A stretch of 64,000 nt of DNA. Origin: Pholiota molesta. Its lineage: Eukaryota > Basidiomycota > Agaricomycetes > Agaricales > Strophariaceae. The stretch is taken from NCBI GenBank assembly GCA_014925825.1, contig JACGCK010000006.1, positions 558,001 through 622,000 of the forward strand. Reading direction: 5' to 3'. The notes under the pieces were generated by a model that was not told the DNA's origin, did no database searches, and was given only the letters and a program-made list of their open reading frames with translations. Of this stretch, positions 1-9,689 are shown in pieces. Each line of letters starts with the position of its first letter. Positions within the stretch are counted from its first letter, which is position 1. Position numbers and translations under genes: made by a program.

Positions 1-245
1 AGAGAAGGGACACACATAGAACCACGGGGTCGAGCATCATGTTATGATGCGTCGCAGTCCTAGGTGAGCATGAATACAGCAAGCCCAACACTTGAGGGTC
101 GATGAACATACACGATGATCGGACCATGCCTGGGGACGTTCTCGCCGCCTATAATGCGCACCTCGTGGAAGAATGAGTGGACGGCGAGGTCCGAAATAAA
201 GCGGATGAGGCGGTGAAGGGCCTTGAAGTCGTTGGACTCTGGCAT
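1..245 (-). CDS. Glycerol-3-phosphate acyltransferase (Gpt2/Sct1-like), 5' part only
   Basis: Only the N-terminus is present; the gene runs off the left edge. Exon 1 (245-112) encodes MPESNDFKALHRLIRF followed by a phrase ending ENVPRHGPIIV. An intron with GTATGT..CTAG borders (111-60) is removed, and exon 2 resumes with TATHHNMMLDPVVL. HHNMMLD is the HX4D catalytic motif of the PlsC-type acyltransferase fold. The phrase 'EVRIIGGENVPRHGPII' just before it is typical of the fungal Gpt2/Sct1 family, which acylates glycerol-3-phosphate (and dihydroxyacetone phosphate) at the ER in the first step of phospholipid and triacylglycerol synthesis. An in-frame ATG at 341 could extend the protein by 32 residues; I prefer 245 because the extension is not family-like. 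The paralogue (Gpt2 versus Sct1) cannot be decided here. Confidence 0.8.
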
Positions 246-633
246 GGAGAGATGATGTGGCGGGAGTAAGTGCCACAACTGGCCCTGCAAGCGCTCGCCG
301 CTCACCGCACCCCAATTCCGTGCTTCACGTGACTGCCCCACATCGCGAGCTCAGAGAATCTTAGGACCAGAACGGAGGACCACTACCTCATACATAGATA
401 AGTCCGAACATTCACGCGGTATTAGAACAGATTTGAAATATTCAAATACTTATTTAACGTCGTATATCACCTAAAAATCGTCTCGACTCAAAAGAACACT
501 GACAATTATGGTGCACAGAAATATTTGGTCCAATGATACATGAAACGAGATTGTAGATGTAGATGGGTAAAAAATGGTTATACAATGGTACTTATCCACG
601 GAAACTTGAACGGACAAACATAATCGAATCGGT
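246..633. other. Intergenic, no gene seen
   Basis: About 390 bp between the start of the acyltransferase gene and the 3' end of the checkpoint kinase gene, both on the minus strand. It must hold the acyltransferase promoter and the kinase 3' UTR/terminator. The section around 420-600 is AT-rich. I see no convincing coding sequence or RNA gene. Confidence 0.5.
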
Positions 634-2937
634 TCACCTCCTAGCGACTTTGTTGCGACGCGATGACCGGCGCGGAGGATTATCGTCGGAACGGTCATCT
701 TCTACAAAATCTACGGCGGCGGCTGCCCTGGTCTCTTCCACAGGTGTCGCCGCTCCTTCTGTGCGCGCATCATCGATAACCTCTTCCTGAAGGGGCGTCA
801 GCTCTGCATGCATACGCTTGTTCAGACCTTTGGCAGGAGCAGCACCTGAATGGCCATCCCGCGCCGTAGCATAAGCAATCATCTCCGCAGACAGTTCCGG
901 TAGATTGTCTTCCTCCTCTGAAACATGGCGCCGCACGAGACGCCCCGGCCGCCGCGCATTCCCCACGTTTGCCTCGACGGCAATGTACTGCTCTCGATAT
1001 TCTGGCTCCTCGTGCATCATTGGCGCGTCAATTGCAATTTCGTCGGGCTGCGTCACGCCATGGAAGGGGAAGTGTTGGCGGAGCCATTCATGGTGCAATG
1101 CGTTGGTGAGTGACATGCGTCTGGTAGGGCGTGGTTGAAGAAGTTGGTGGATGAAGTCGACGGCTGAAGGAACCGAGTCAGTGGGTTTGGATATAAAGCT
1201 TTCGTGTGAAATACCTTCAATGCTGAGTTCATGGGGTTCTAATGCGCCCCAATCTACGCGACGCGTAAGAATCCGAGTCCGGACATCTACGTTCTCGTCC
1301 TCGATGAATGGGCCTTGGTTCGTCAACCTATCAATAACAAGTAAAGGTCATCATCACCAGGGGGACCAGATGTGAGCCCAACTTACATCGAGAACACTAT
1401 AACACCAATACTCCAGCTATCTACCAAGTTATCATACCCATTGGCGGGTTCCTTTATGACCTCAGGAGCTAGATAACTCGGAGTACCGCACATAGTCTAC
1501 GAGCGTAGATAAGTAAAATCAGGTTTTCCAAGGCGCATGTCCTATACTTACGCGGAGCATAGTCAAGCTATCCACGACTTTCGCAAGTCCGAAGTCGGCC
1601 ACCTTAATCAGAGGTGGTTTGTCTAAGGTGAGAAGAATATTCTAATGATGTGTTATGAGCGCCTATGGACAGACGGAACGTTAATGAAATCACCTCAGGC
1701 TTGAGATCACGATGTGTAATCCCCTTTGAATGGATGTACTAGAGCGTAATTATTATGTTAGATAGATAACGGGCAAAATATATTACCACTTACTGCTAAT
1801 GCATCGCACATCTGGTAGGTGATATCCCTGGAATTCAACTCCGCTGAAATACGGTTAAGCCAAGCTAAAAGACACAGGTAGATACTCTCACTTAAACCGT
1901 TTCACTCTTGAGAATATGCTCTAGAAGGTCCCCCCCTTCTACAAGCTCCAAAACTAAATCTGTAAGCGGTTTCAGAAATCATGAACACAACGGGTAAGAA
2001 TTCCAAAAACTTCACTGATGCTATTATCATCATGGAAAAAAACCTCCACTAGCTTGCATATATTTCGATGTTCGAGTTTTTCCATAATGCTGATTTCACG
2101 AGCAAAGGTAGCGTGTCGCGAAGATCCGCTTTGTCGGACGGTTTTGGCGGCGCTGATCATCTTTACGGCGTACCATGTCCCACTGTACTTGTGGATCGCT
2201 TTCTTCACTGACGCGAAGGAGCCTTTGCCTAGCTCGATTCCAAGGTCGTAGTTGGCATACAGGCCATGTGAAGGTGAGCCACACGCGGTATGACGATAGA
2301 CGAAGCCTGGTGTGAGAAGATCAAGATGTGATAAACGGACATGGAACTGGACACGCACGATAATCTTCGAGGCCATTGTTCTGGTGCTGAGGGTAGGATG
2401 CTCCGAATGCGATTTCATTTCCATCGTGTAAAATACGCGTTCTGTTCTTTCCGATCTTTTCGCCATTGATCTGCACAGAGAGAAGGCCATGAGGACAATG
2501 TAAAGAGGTAAAGGTCTGCATGCGACTTGCATAGGTCCATTGCTAGAGAGATCCTGAACAATCACGCTAGATTTGTCGTTATCCTTTCCATCCCATGAAA
2601 TGACGCAATGTAGGCTGCCTTGTTGATTCGTTACTTTCGTGGGTTGTTAAGGAATGGCACACTAGCACTCACTGACTTTGAACCCGGGCAGTACCACTTG
2701 GTTGTTTTCCGTATTTCGGCCAATGGTATAGCTGGGGTGCACTCTCCAAAAGTCTATTCGCGTCAAGGCTGCACTACAAGGCTGCAAGTAACCCCAAAGA
2801 TGACTGTCGACAACAGGATCGGGTTGTTGAGAGCCTTGTTGGGTAGATTGAGTTTGTGTCTGTTCCGATTCTTGGGAATCCTCATCATATGCGTCTTCAT
2901 CATGGTCCATATCATCATCGACGAAGTCGTCGTACAT
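634..2937 (-). CDS. Checkpoint kinase Chk2/Cds1 (FHA + Ser/Thr kinase)
   Basis: DNA-damage and replication checkpoint kinase of the Chk2/Rad53/Cds1 family, acting in the nucleus downstream of ATM/ATR. Domains in order: an acidic N-terminus ([20 protein letters not shown]); an SQ/TQ cluster with five SQ or TQ sites near residues 22-38; an FHA domain with TIGRNTENN and, across an intron, SNGTYINGEKIG; and a kinase domain with the glycine loop [13 protein letters not shown] lysine, HRDLKPE catalytic loop (about 1690-1720), VADFGLAK (about 1590) and a [10 protein letters not shown] activation segment. The tail is basic ([12 protein letters not shown]), a probable nuclear localisation signal. Many short introns interrupt it. 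In the FHA domain one intron appears to use a GC donor (GCAAGT, about 2531) and one A is missing just upstream. The start at 2937 is the only ATG before the acidic N-terminus. Confidence 0.93.
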
Positions 2938-3355
2938 TGTAGATGTGGGAATAGGCGCGTTGGGTATAGAGATGGAGATGGAAGTTGAGGAAGACTTGGA
3001 AAGACTCGTGTTTTATATAATTGACGCGTTTCAAGGCCCGCTTAGTGGCACAAATCAACGTTGGCCCTCAAACTCTTATCAAATTCTTTTATGCAACTCG
3101 CTTATCCGAACAATGGCATGAACATAGTACATTGTCGCCAACAAAAACTCGTCTATATCAACCAGGGTCAAATAGTAGCCAAAAGCCCGTGCCAAGGGTC
3201 ATCGAAGAGTCACAAATCCGGAACACGAATTTCTCCATCGACAGGCAGGATAAAGCCTCGTTCACAAGATTCTAAGAATTTCTTAGACCACGATGGTTTA
3301 TAATGACATAAAAACACTCACAAATACATCGGTCCTCATGGCACCATACCCAATT

Positions 3356-3735
3356 TACTTTCGGTATCGCGCTGCAATCTCTTCCACCGTCCGCGCTCCT
3401 TTTACCATTCTGTGAAAGGACCACGCAAGTTCTATCGATTTCCCATTAGCGTCAGTCACAGATAACAGAATAACTGCTGTAGAGCTTACTCTAGACCTCT
3501 TGATATTAACATATTCGTACCGGTACGTTGTCGAAGAGTGACTGTGCTGATGTCCCTACCATGTCGCCAATCGAATCCGTATACAGGGCATGTCTTCTGA
3601 CCCATTCGGGCACATAACGGTGCATGCGCGATTCGTATTTTGGTATTTTGGCTGACGCTCGGGAAGAGTGGCAAAGAGGCAGCCAATTAATAGTGTCGAT
3701 ATCGTTGTGGTGACTTGTGTAGTCAATGGGCTCAT
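3356..3735 (-). CDS. Unrecognised small protein, signal-anchor-like N-terminus
   Basis: I do not recognise this family. A minus-strand ATG at 3735 opens MSPLTTQVTTTISTLLIGCL, which looks like a signal peptide or anchor. After an apparent one-base contraction near 3660 the frame continues with a basic, protein-like stretch (KYESRMHRYVPEWVRRHALY, then DSIGDMVGTSAQSLFDN). After a probable short intron it reads TDANGKSIELAWSFHRMVKG and ends TVEEIAARYRK-stop at 3356. Composition and phrasing look like real coding sequence, but the splice sites are poor and two frame changes must be assumed. A further possible exon lies at about 3150-3275. It could equally be a decayed gene. It follows the cysteine-rich gene on the same strand. 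Confidence 0.35.
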
Positions 3736-3920
3736 GGCAGACGCCACTGCTCGATTGAGTGGAAGTAGGAAAAATGGCTCACAGACCAGCTGTTTCTGAG
3801 CATTGAGAACTAACACTCCCAAGGCCAGAATAAGGAGCCTGAGTTGAACAACTATGATTGATTAGATTTTCGAATCGATAAACGATAGACCATGTCCTCA
3901 CAGCTGACAATTTGCATTTT

Positions 3921-4710
3921 CTAGTTGATCCCACAGATAGTGCAGAGTGAACAACACTTGCATTGAATCAACCAACGGCAGTTGCCAATAGCACCTTGCA
4001 GATTGTTGAAAGTGCCATCTGCGCAACACATTGACTGAGCCCCCAATCAAATAACGCCAAGGAGAAAAAGCTTGCGGATTATTAGCGCCAGCAGCAGAGC
4101 ATTCATGTCAACAGGGCAGTCGGTACACGATGTTCCTCCCTGTGTATTGCTGTACGTTCTGTCGGACACTGTATGCACGAAGTCAAGGAGCCTGGCAAAT
4201 AACATCCCTGATTGCATTTCTGGGGGGCATTTCCACTGGTTGGACACTTGTATGCCGGAAGATAGCCGTCGCATGAAGTAGCTCCTTGTGAGAAGCTGCA
4301 GGTTCCGAAGGACACTTGAGGCACGCTTCGAAGCCTCCAGGAGAGTGATACCCCCATTGGCAAGACAGAGGAGAGGAAGTTCCTGTGCTGGAGCACGAAT
4401 AGCCTGGAGGGCATGCTTTTCAGGAAAAGAGGCTGTCGTGTTCGTGTATTGTCCTTTAAGGTCTGAGTTGCTTCGTTGTCGACACGTTGTATCCAGCTCT
4501 GTCGGCAGTAGAAGGTGCTGTAGTGTGCACCACTTTTCACAAGACTTATCACGTATAGTTGGTGTAATACCCCTGCAGCGCAACCTGTGCAGGGCCCCGT
4601 TCCTTTTCCTTTTGACGAGTACATTCCGGCAGAACCTTGCTATACACTGGAAAGGAATGAGAAATAAAAATAGCTGATATCGACAGAACGTGCAGAACTT
4701 TGGAAAACAT
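3921..4710 (-). CDS. Cysteine-rich secreted protein, ephrin-receptor-like (GCC2/GCC3-type) repeats
   Basis: Read on the minus strand, ATG at 4710 gives a clean signal peptide (MFSKVLHVLSISAIFISHSF). The protein then consists of repeated cysteine modules of the type CPxGxY...C..C, for example CPPGYSCSSTGTSSPLSC, CNQGCYLPGSLTSCIQC and YSNTQGGTSCTDCP. It ends with NCRWLIQCKCCSLCTICGIN-stop at 3921. This matches the ephrin-receptor-like/GCC2-GCC3 extracellular modules that are common in Agaricomycete secreted proteins. The role is unknown; probably cell surface or wall. The reading frame has to be shifted at six or more places (for example about 4304, 4146 and 4076 and near 4040), each time by restoring one base. 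In two of these the lost base is one G of a Gly codon in CPxGT. Either the sequence carries indel errors or the gene has started to decay. Confidence 0.6.
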
Positions 4711-4948
4711 CGAAGGTTATGTTCTTGGTGGTTCTTGGTGGGATGGAGTAGCACCTTGAGTCAAGGACCACGCAAAAGACCACCTAGAAATTTTTCATAT
4801 CTTGGACCACATTCCATTATAGACGAAGGACTTGCAAATACTGTTTTCTTGTTCGTTTGAACTAAACAAATATTGGGACATTCTCCATTGCATGACGACG
4901 CGTGATACGCTGGGGTGATCGAGATTCGATTCCGCTCCTCGTTTATGG

Positions 4949-6299
4949 TTATTCTGCGTTGTCGTTTTTGTGGGGTTGCTGTTCAAGAAGGGTGAATGAG
5001 TTATGTTCAATCGTTTCCAAATAGCGATGTAAAGTAGATATTTCTTTTGGTCCCGTATGGCAACAGCCACCGACCAAAAGACGCCGGCTAACGGGCTCTC
5101 TTTCGATGACTCTGATCAATTCCTTTGCCCATTCCACTCCAATATCATCTTCAGCTGCGTTCCATCTCTGATTTTCTTCGTCATAAGTGCCGGTTCCGTT
5201 TGGATACAAGACAAGCCAGAATGGACCTGCTTCGTTTGTTTCCGATGCCTCGAAGTAACTGCTGACTTTGGCGACAAGAGAAGGGATGTATTTCAGCGCA
5301 GTACAGTTGATGCCAAAGGCAGATGGCTTTATAGAAATATTTCGATGCTTTCCACTTGGTAAGCGGCGTCGAACAGTTGATCAATCTGAACTTTGGCCCC
5401 TCCATTTGGTATGGTATCTTCAGGTGATTCCCCTTGGGAAAACGCAGCTAATCCACCATGGTTTCAGCACCTGTTTGCGTCCTTCTTCGATGAACTTGTG
5501 TCGCAGCCATCCCATAGCTTTACGAATAGCCTTCACTTCTCTTCTGAGAGGGACAGTTTCAAAAGCGATAAAATGAATGGACTGCCAATTTGATGATCGG
5601 CTGCAAAGACAAGTAAACGGTCGAAGTGAAAATGTGCTAGTGCATCTATGGCTCGAATTTCGTCTTCCGGGTGCTCGAAGGCGTTCTCATTCACTGCGCC
5701 AGCTGTGAATTCGCGGGGACCATAAGGGGGAGGGTAGTAGCCATGAAATTCCTGGGTGGGTTGTAGCGTGGCTCCGAAAGGGCCCAACGAAAGGGCAACG
5801 AATGTAGATCGCCTTTGTGTCGTATGGCCAGCCATATTGCAGCTTTGAGCCTGAAACCTTGCTCTTGCTTCATTTGCAAGGCGCACGCATTTCAACATGT
5901 GTAACTTGGACTCTCCTTCATCATATCCTGCGCGAGTTAGCGTGTCGAATGAACATTGGTACCTGTTGCGGCAACTTGAATCAGAAAGACACGGCAATGT
6001 CCATTGTTTCACTTACGTTGCAGTAGAGATGATCCTTGCCCCCGCCTCGAGAACTTCAGGTGAGCTTGCACAACCGCCTCCGGGTTATGTCCGATAGGGT
6101 ATGCTGACCATAGGGGTGATTGTGAGACCATCGAGCCCAATTCGTCCTCTAATGTCGTTCCCTACACATAACTTATCTTCATGAGAAATACAGCGAAAGT
6201 TTGGAATTTGGCACAGAATCAAAAACTTACCAGGCCCCCATCCATAAGTGTGAGTGATTGGTCGAACACCTCGTCCAAGCACAGAAAGTCTTTGTCCAT
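4949..6299 (-). CDS. Homocysteine S-methyltransferase (Mht1/Sam4-like), several frame breaks
   Basis: Transfers a methyl group from S-methylmethionine or S-adenosylmethionine to homocysteine, giving methionine (cytosol; zinc enzyme). ATG at 6299 gives MDKDFLCLDEVFDQSLTLMD and the family's N-terminal DGGLGTTLED across an intron. Then come ISTATYQCSFDTLTRAG, a core with VALSLGPFGATLQPTQEFHG and PPPYGPREF, the FETVPL segment, FGINCTALKYIPSLV (first zinc Cys), WLVLYPNGTGTYD, and LLVGGCCHTGP with the paired zinc cysteines; stop at 4949. At least four single-base losses interrupt the frame (about 6053, 5584, about 5425 and about 5350). Because such losses occur throughout this window, even in essential genes, I annotate a gene. 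However, the break at 6053 is also present in the decayed copy next door, so true pseudogenisation remains possible. Confidence 0.75.
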
Positions 6300-6479
6300 T
6301 AGCCCAAAATTGCTTCCTTTAATTTAAAGGTTGAGGCCTTCGAAGTGTGTATCTCCAAATGTGATGGTGAATTAGAGAGATGGGTCCGCGCTTCCCCTAC
6401 TGACGGGTTACAGCCGGCCCGGGATTCCACTGGCGCTTTATGTCTTTCCCAAGCGCAATTGCTACAGCGGTACCAACCA

Positions 6480-6775
6480 GCAACGAGCCTTGCCACGTCC
6501 CCGAGAACTTCAAATGGCTTTCCACCTCCGGTTTCCGTGCTATCGGATGAGCCGATCGTGTATTATAGGCGACTGTGAGACAGTCGAGCGCAATCTATCC
6601 TCCAACTTCGTAGCCTATACTATACGAAAAGAGAGAATCGGAATCTAAGGAGTTCACTAGCAATGCCAACGATGTGGGATTAGAATTGGCCCCTGTTCAT
6701 TAGCATAGGTGATTTACTCGAATACGTACGTTGTCTAAGCACAGAAAATCCTTTTATCCATCAACCTACTAGTAG
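6480..6775 (-). pseudogene. Decayed duplicate of the 5' end of the homocysteine S-methyltransferase gene
   Basis: This stretch aligns by eye with 6040-6299 of the neighbouring methyltransferase gene. The copy of the start region (TAAGCACAGAAAATCC near 6735) matches the N-terminal exon. The stretch at 6565-6615 (GAGACAGTCGAGCGCAATC) matches 6123-6170. The stretch at 6490-6560 matches 6035-6105, including the same AAGTTCTCG frame break. Where gene copy 1 has an intron between ACTGCAAC and GTACCAATG, copy 2 runs straight from GCTGGTTG into GTACCGCTG. Stops and substitutions make it non-functional. It lies in tandem, same orientation, about 450 bp upstream. Confidence 0.55.
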
Positions 6776-7496
6776 GATTCCTTTCCATTTTATGCATTTT
6801 TCCTGCATTCTTCAGGCTTCGGATACATTCAATTGCCGGTCCGGGATTACGATGCTGGTGCCGGGCCCAAGCCGGGCCTTCAAGTTAGCGCGTACGAAAC
6901 TCGATAAAATACGTACGCGTTACACTGAAGATTCACTGGAGATTCCATGGAGTTTCGCCGAAGCTTCGCATGAGAAGTGGAACTGATACATACACCTTGT
7001 GTTTCATCAAACTGCGCAGTTAGGCCAAGACGAGCGCCTTGGAGCATCCGTCAGTGATATACATGGCGGTAGCCTTATGAGGATATGGATTTATAGACGT
7101 GTTCATAGCTATTTTACTATAACTGCTTATGCCACCTGTCTTGGATTAACGGGCTCACGCCAAGGCTGGCTGGTGTTGATATCTTGCTCGATGATCTGTT
7201 AATGACAAGCTACGCAGAGCCCCAGAATCCCCATGTAGCGCAAGATGGGTCTTTAGATACGTACTTTAATAACAATCACAATCATTCTCATGCTTTGACG
7301 CGGTTAGGTATACCAGTTCGTAATGCTAGACCGAACAATCGCACATGGTCATTTAAGCAAATGTAATATACAACATGATACCCGAAAAGCAAATTCACAC
7401 TTCAAAGTCCAATGAGTCTACAGTACGACAATATCTAAAAGCACCCCCAAAAAAGTTCAAGTTGTAAATTTGCAAGTGCTCGACGTGAAGGCTACT
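6776..7496. other. Intergenic, no gene recognised
   Basis: About 720 bp between the methyltransferase duplicate and the 3' end of the DOMON-b561 gene. Short open stretches exist (for example 6792-6986, 6999-7202 and 7184-7366 on the plus strand). None has recognisable motifs, and none can be joined into a longer plausible protein by simple splicing. It may be gene debris belonging to the duplicated region. Confidence 0.4.
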
Positions 7497-9357
7497 TTAT
7501 TGGACAGCTTTCTGGTATTGATATGTAGTCTGATTAAGATTGAAGTGATTACGGTCATCATCATCGTTGTGATTCGTTACCTTAGCGCGCTCCTGTCTGA
7601 ACTGTTTGGGCAGGAAAGACAGTCCAACTGCATACGACACTGGGAGTAGCTAAGAATACGAGTAAGCATCAATAAAAAGAGTGGCGAATTGGGTATAACA
7701 CACCACAGCCCAAACCCAGAAGACAACGTTGACAGAAGAAGGCAATGGGTCTCGACCAGTCGTTTTCGCCATTCATGATCGTAGCCTGAGTGCACTTGAT
7801 ATAGTGAGAGACCAATGATAGCAAGGCCCAGTAGTGCATGCACATAGTTCTGGGGAGGGCGGCGCTTGCGATCAGCCTTCTTGACAAAGTGGATGAAGGA
7901 TCCGAGACCACATTGGATGAGATAGAGAACGAGAAGTGCAATTCCCCATCTCTAAGGCCATGATGCATCTTTGTAAGTTGATATAACAATCTCATGAAAA
8001 AGTTCAAACCTTATGATCATCATCGAGATGAGGTGCTTGAGCCTCGTGAACAGCGAGGACGCCCAAAATGACCCCAATGATAATCACCAATCCGGCTAAT
8101 CCACACAGTCAGTGAGATTTCAAAAGGATAGACGGTCAGAATGTTACCAATTCCAAATTGAACGATCCAATGGCCCTTGAACCAAGTAGTAATGAAGGTT
8201 CGCAGATAACGCGCCAGTAGTACACCAGCTGGTAACAGTAGAAGGAATCCCAGGGTACAAAAGATAGCGTGAGCGACGATCAACTTTTGATAAGGAAGGA
8301 GCGGATTCGAAAAGGATGGTGTCGCTGTTCCACTTCCAGTAGTTGGTTGGGATCCCGATGTAGTACCATTCGACGATATGGATTTAGCAAGGTTCAATTG
8401 GAGGGCACCTTGGTCAAGATGCTGAACAAGGGAGGCAGCTGGGTCGGCCGAGCCAGGATCGGTGCTACCATAAGCATAAATGATGTCTTGGGTGGTATCC
8501 GAGTTAGACTGCGAATTCACTTGAGCATTTCTTTATAGAATTAGTCAGAATAAACATACAGGGACAGTGAACGCAAGAACCGGCTTTGTTGATGATATCT
8601 ATAATCGCCGTTAACCGACTATTTCGACTACTGATATATTAGTTTACGTAGGACACTGACCGTAGTTTGCGCTTGAAGAGCAGTAGCCACTCTGGGTGGA
8701 TTAGCGACCACAGTTGGCATGACTTCGCCTGGCGCAGAGCGTTGAGAAAGAATCATGTTGCCATTATTCATCCATGTAATGACCATAGGGGAATTGGCCA
8801 TTTGTGCGCCAAAGCCCCTGCAGAAAATATCAGATTGAGCAATCTAAATGAACGAGGTACCCACATGGCCATCCACCCAAACGTGGCTGAGCCTAAGGCA
8901 GATAGAACATCTAAAGTGACCGGGAAGAGATGGATTGAATGGGTGGGACAGCCAACGATCTCAAGAGACTTACAGGTAGTCTCAGATCCGTTGACGGTGG
9001 CAGAAATACACATAGTCTAAGCATATATCAATGGGGATGTAGATGGAAAATGATGAATGTAAATTACCCCGCTGCATACTGAATCGCCAGTCAGAGAAGT
9101 TTGCGACGCTGACGTCCCATTGGTTGTGGTCGAAGTTGAGGCTGTTGCTGCTGCCGCAGAGGTCGTAGATGATGTTGTCGATGTTGTCTTGTCATTAGCC
9201 GTGCCGTTGTCGTCGCTCCCGGAACCACGCCCGTAGCCCTAACATCGCACGCGTAAGTAAGTAAGGGTTGGTTCCCTGGCAAGCGAGTACTGACCTGGGC
9301 AAGGACTAGCCGAGACAGCAGAGGCAAAAGAGAAACGAGAAGAGAGAAATGGACCAT
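7497..9357 (-). CDS. Secreted/membrane DOMON-cytochrome b561 protein
   Basis: ATG at 9357 gives a signal peptide (MVHFSLLVSLLPLLSRLVLA) ending in AQ. After an intron comes a DOMON (cellobiose-dehydrogenase cytochrome-like) domain: HLFPVTLDVLSALGSATFGW, then MGFGAQMANSPMVI, NNGNMILSQRSAPGEV and PTVVANPPRVAT. A Ser/Gly/Thr-rich linker leads to the cytochrome b561 membrane domain: YQKLIVAHAIFCTLGFLLLL, GHWIVQFGIG, LLVLYLIQCGLGSFIHFVKK, then HALLGLAIIGLSLYQVHSGY. The histidines in these helices are the expected haem b ligands. The protein probably passes electrons across the plasma membrane, for example to extracellular iron or redox partners. The last membrane segment needs one A restored in the AAAA run near 7768. 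The C-terminus is QTTYQYQKAVQ-stop at 7497. Confidence 0.85.
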
Positions 9358-9689
9358 GGTGAGGAGGGGAGGGATGGAATGAAAACGATAGTGAAGGTGG
9401 TTTAATATGAATTAGGAAAAAACAACGGCAATGCAGACGCGCTGCGCAGCGGCCTTAGTTTGACGTGGATTAAAAAAGAATAGCGCGAAAGCTAGGCGAA
9501 GAAAAGGGATAAGGGTCTTGAGGATCAACCTCCTTGATGGGGCGGAATGGGATAAAGCAAGGCGCTTGGCGTTGGAGATATACTTAACATGGGAGGTGGC
9601 GGATGGGAGAATATTCCCAAAACCACCTTCCTTCCTCTCCAGAAATAGAACCATGTCAAATCTGTAGTTACACATCATTCCGCACGACA
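9358..9689. other. Promoter region of the DOMON-b561 gene
   Basis: About 330 bp separate the DOMON-b561 start from the 3' end of the ArAE-like gene upstream on the same strand. This is the probable promoter and 5' leader of the former. I see no coding sequence of note. Confidence 0.4.
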
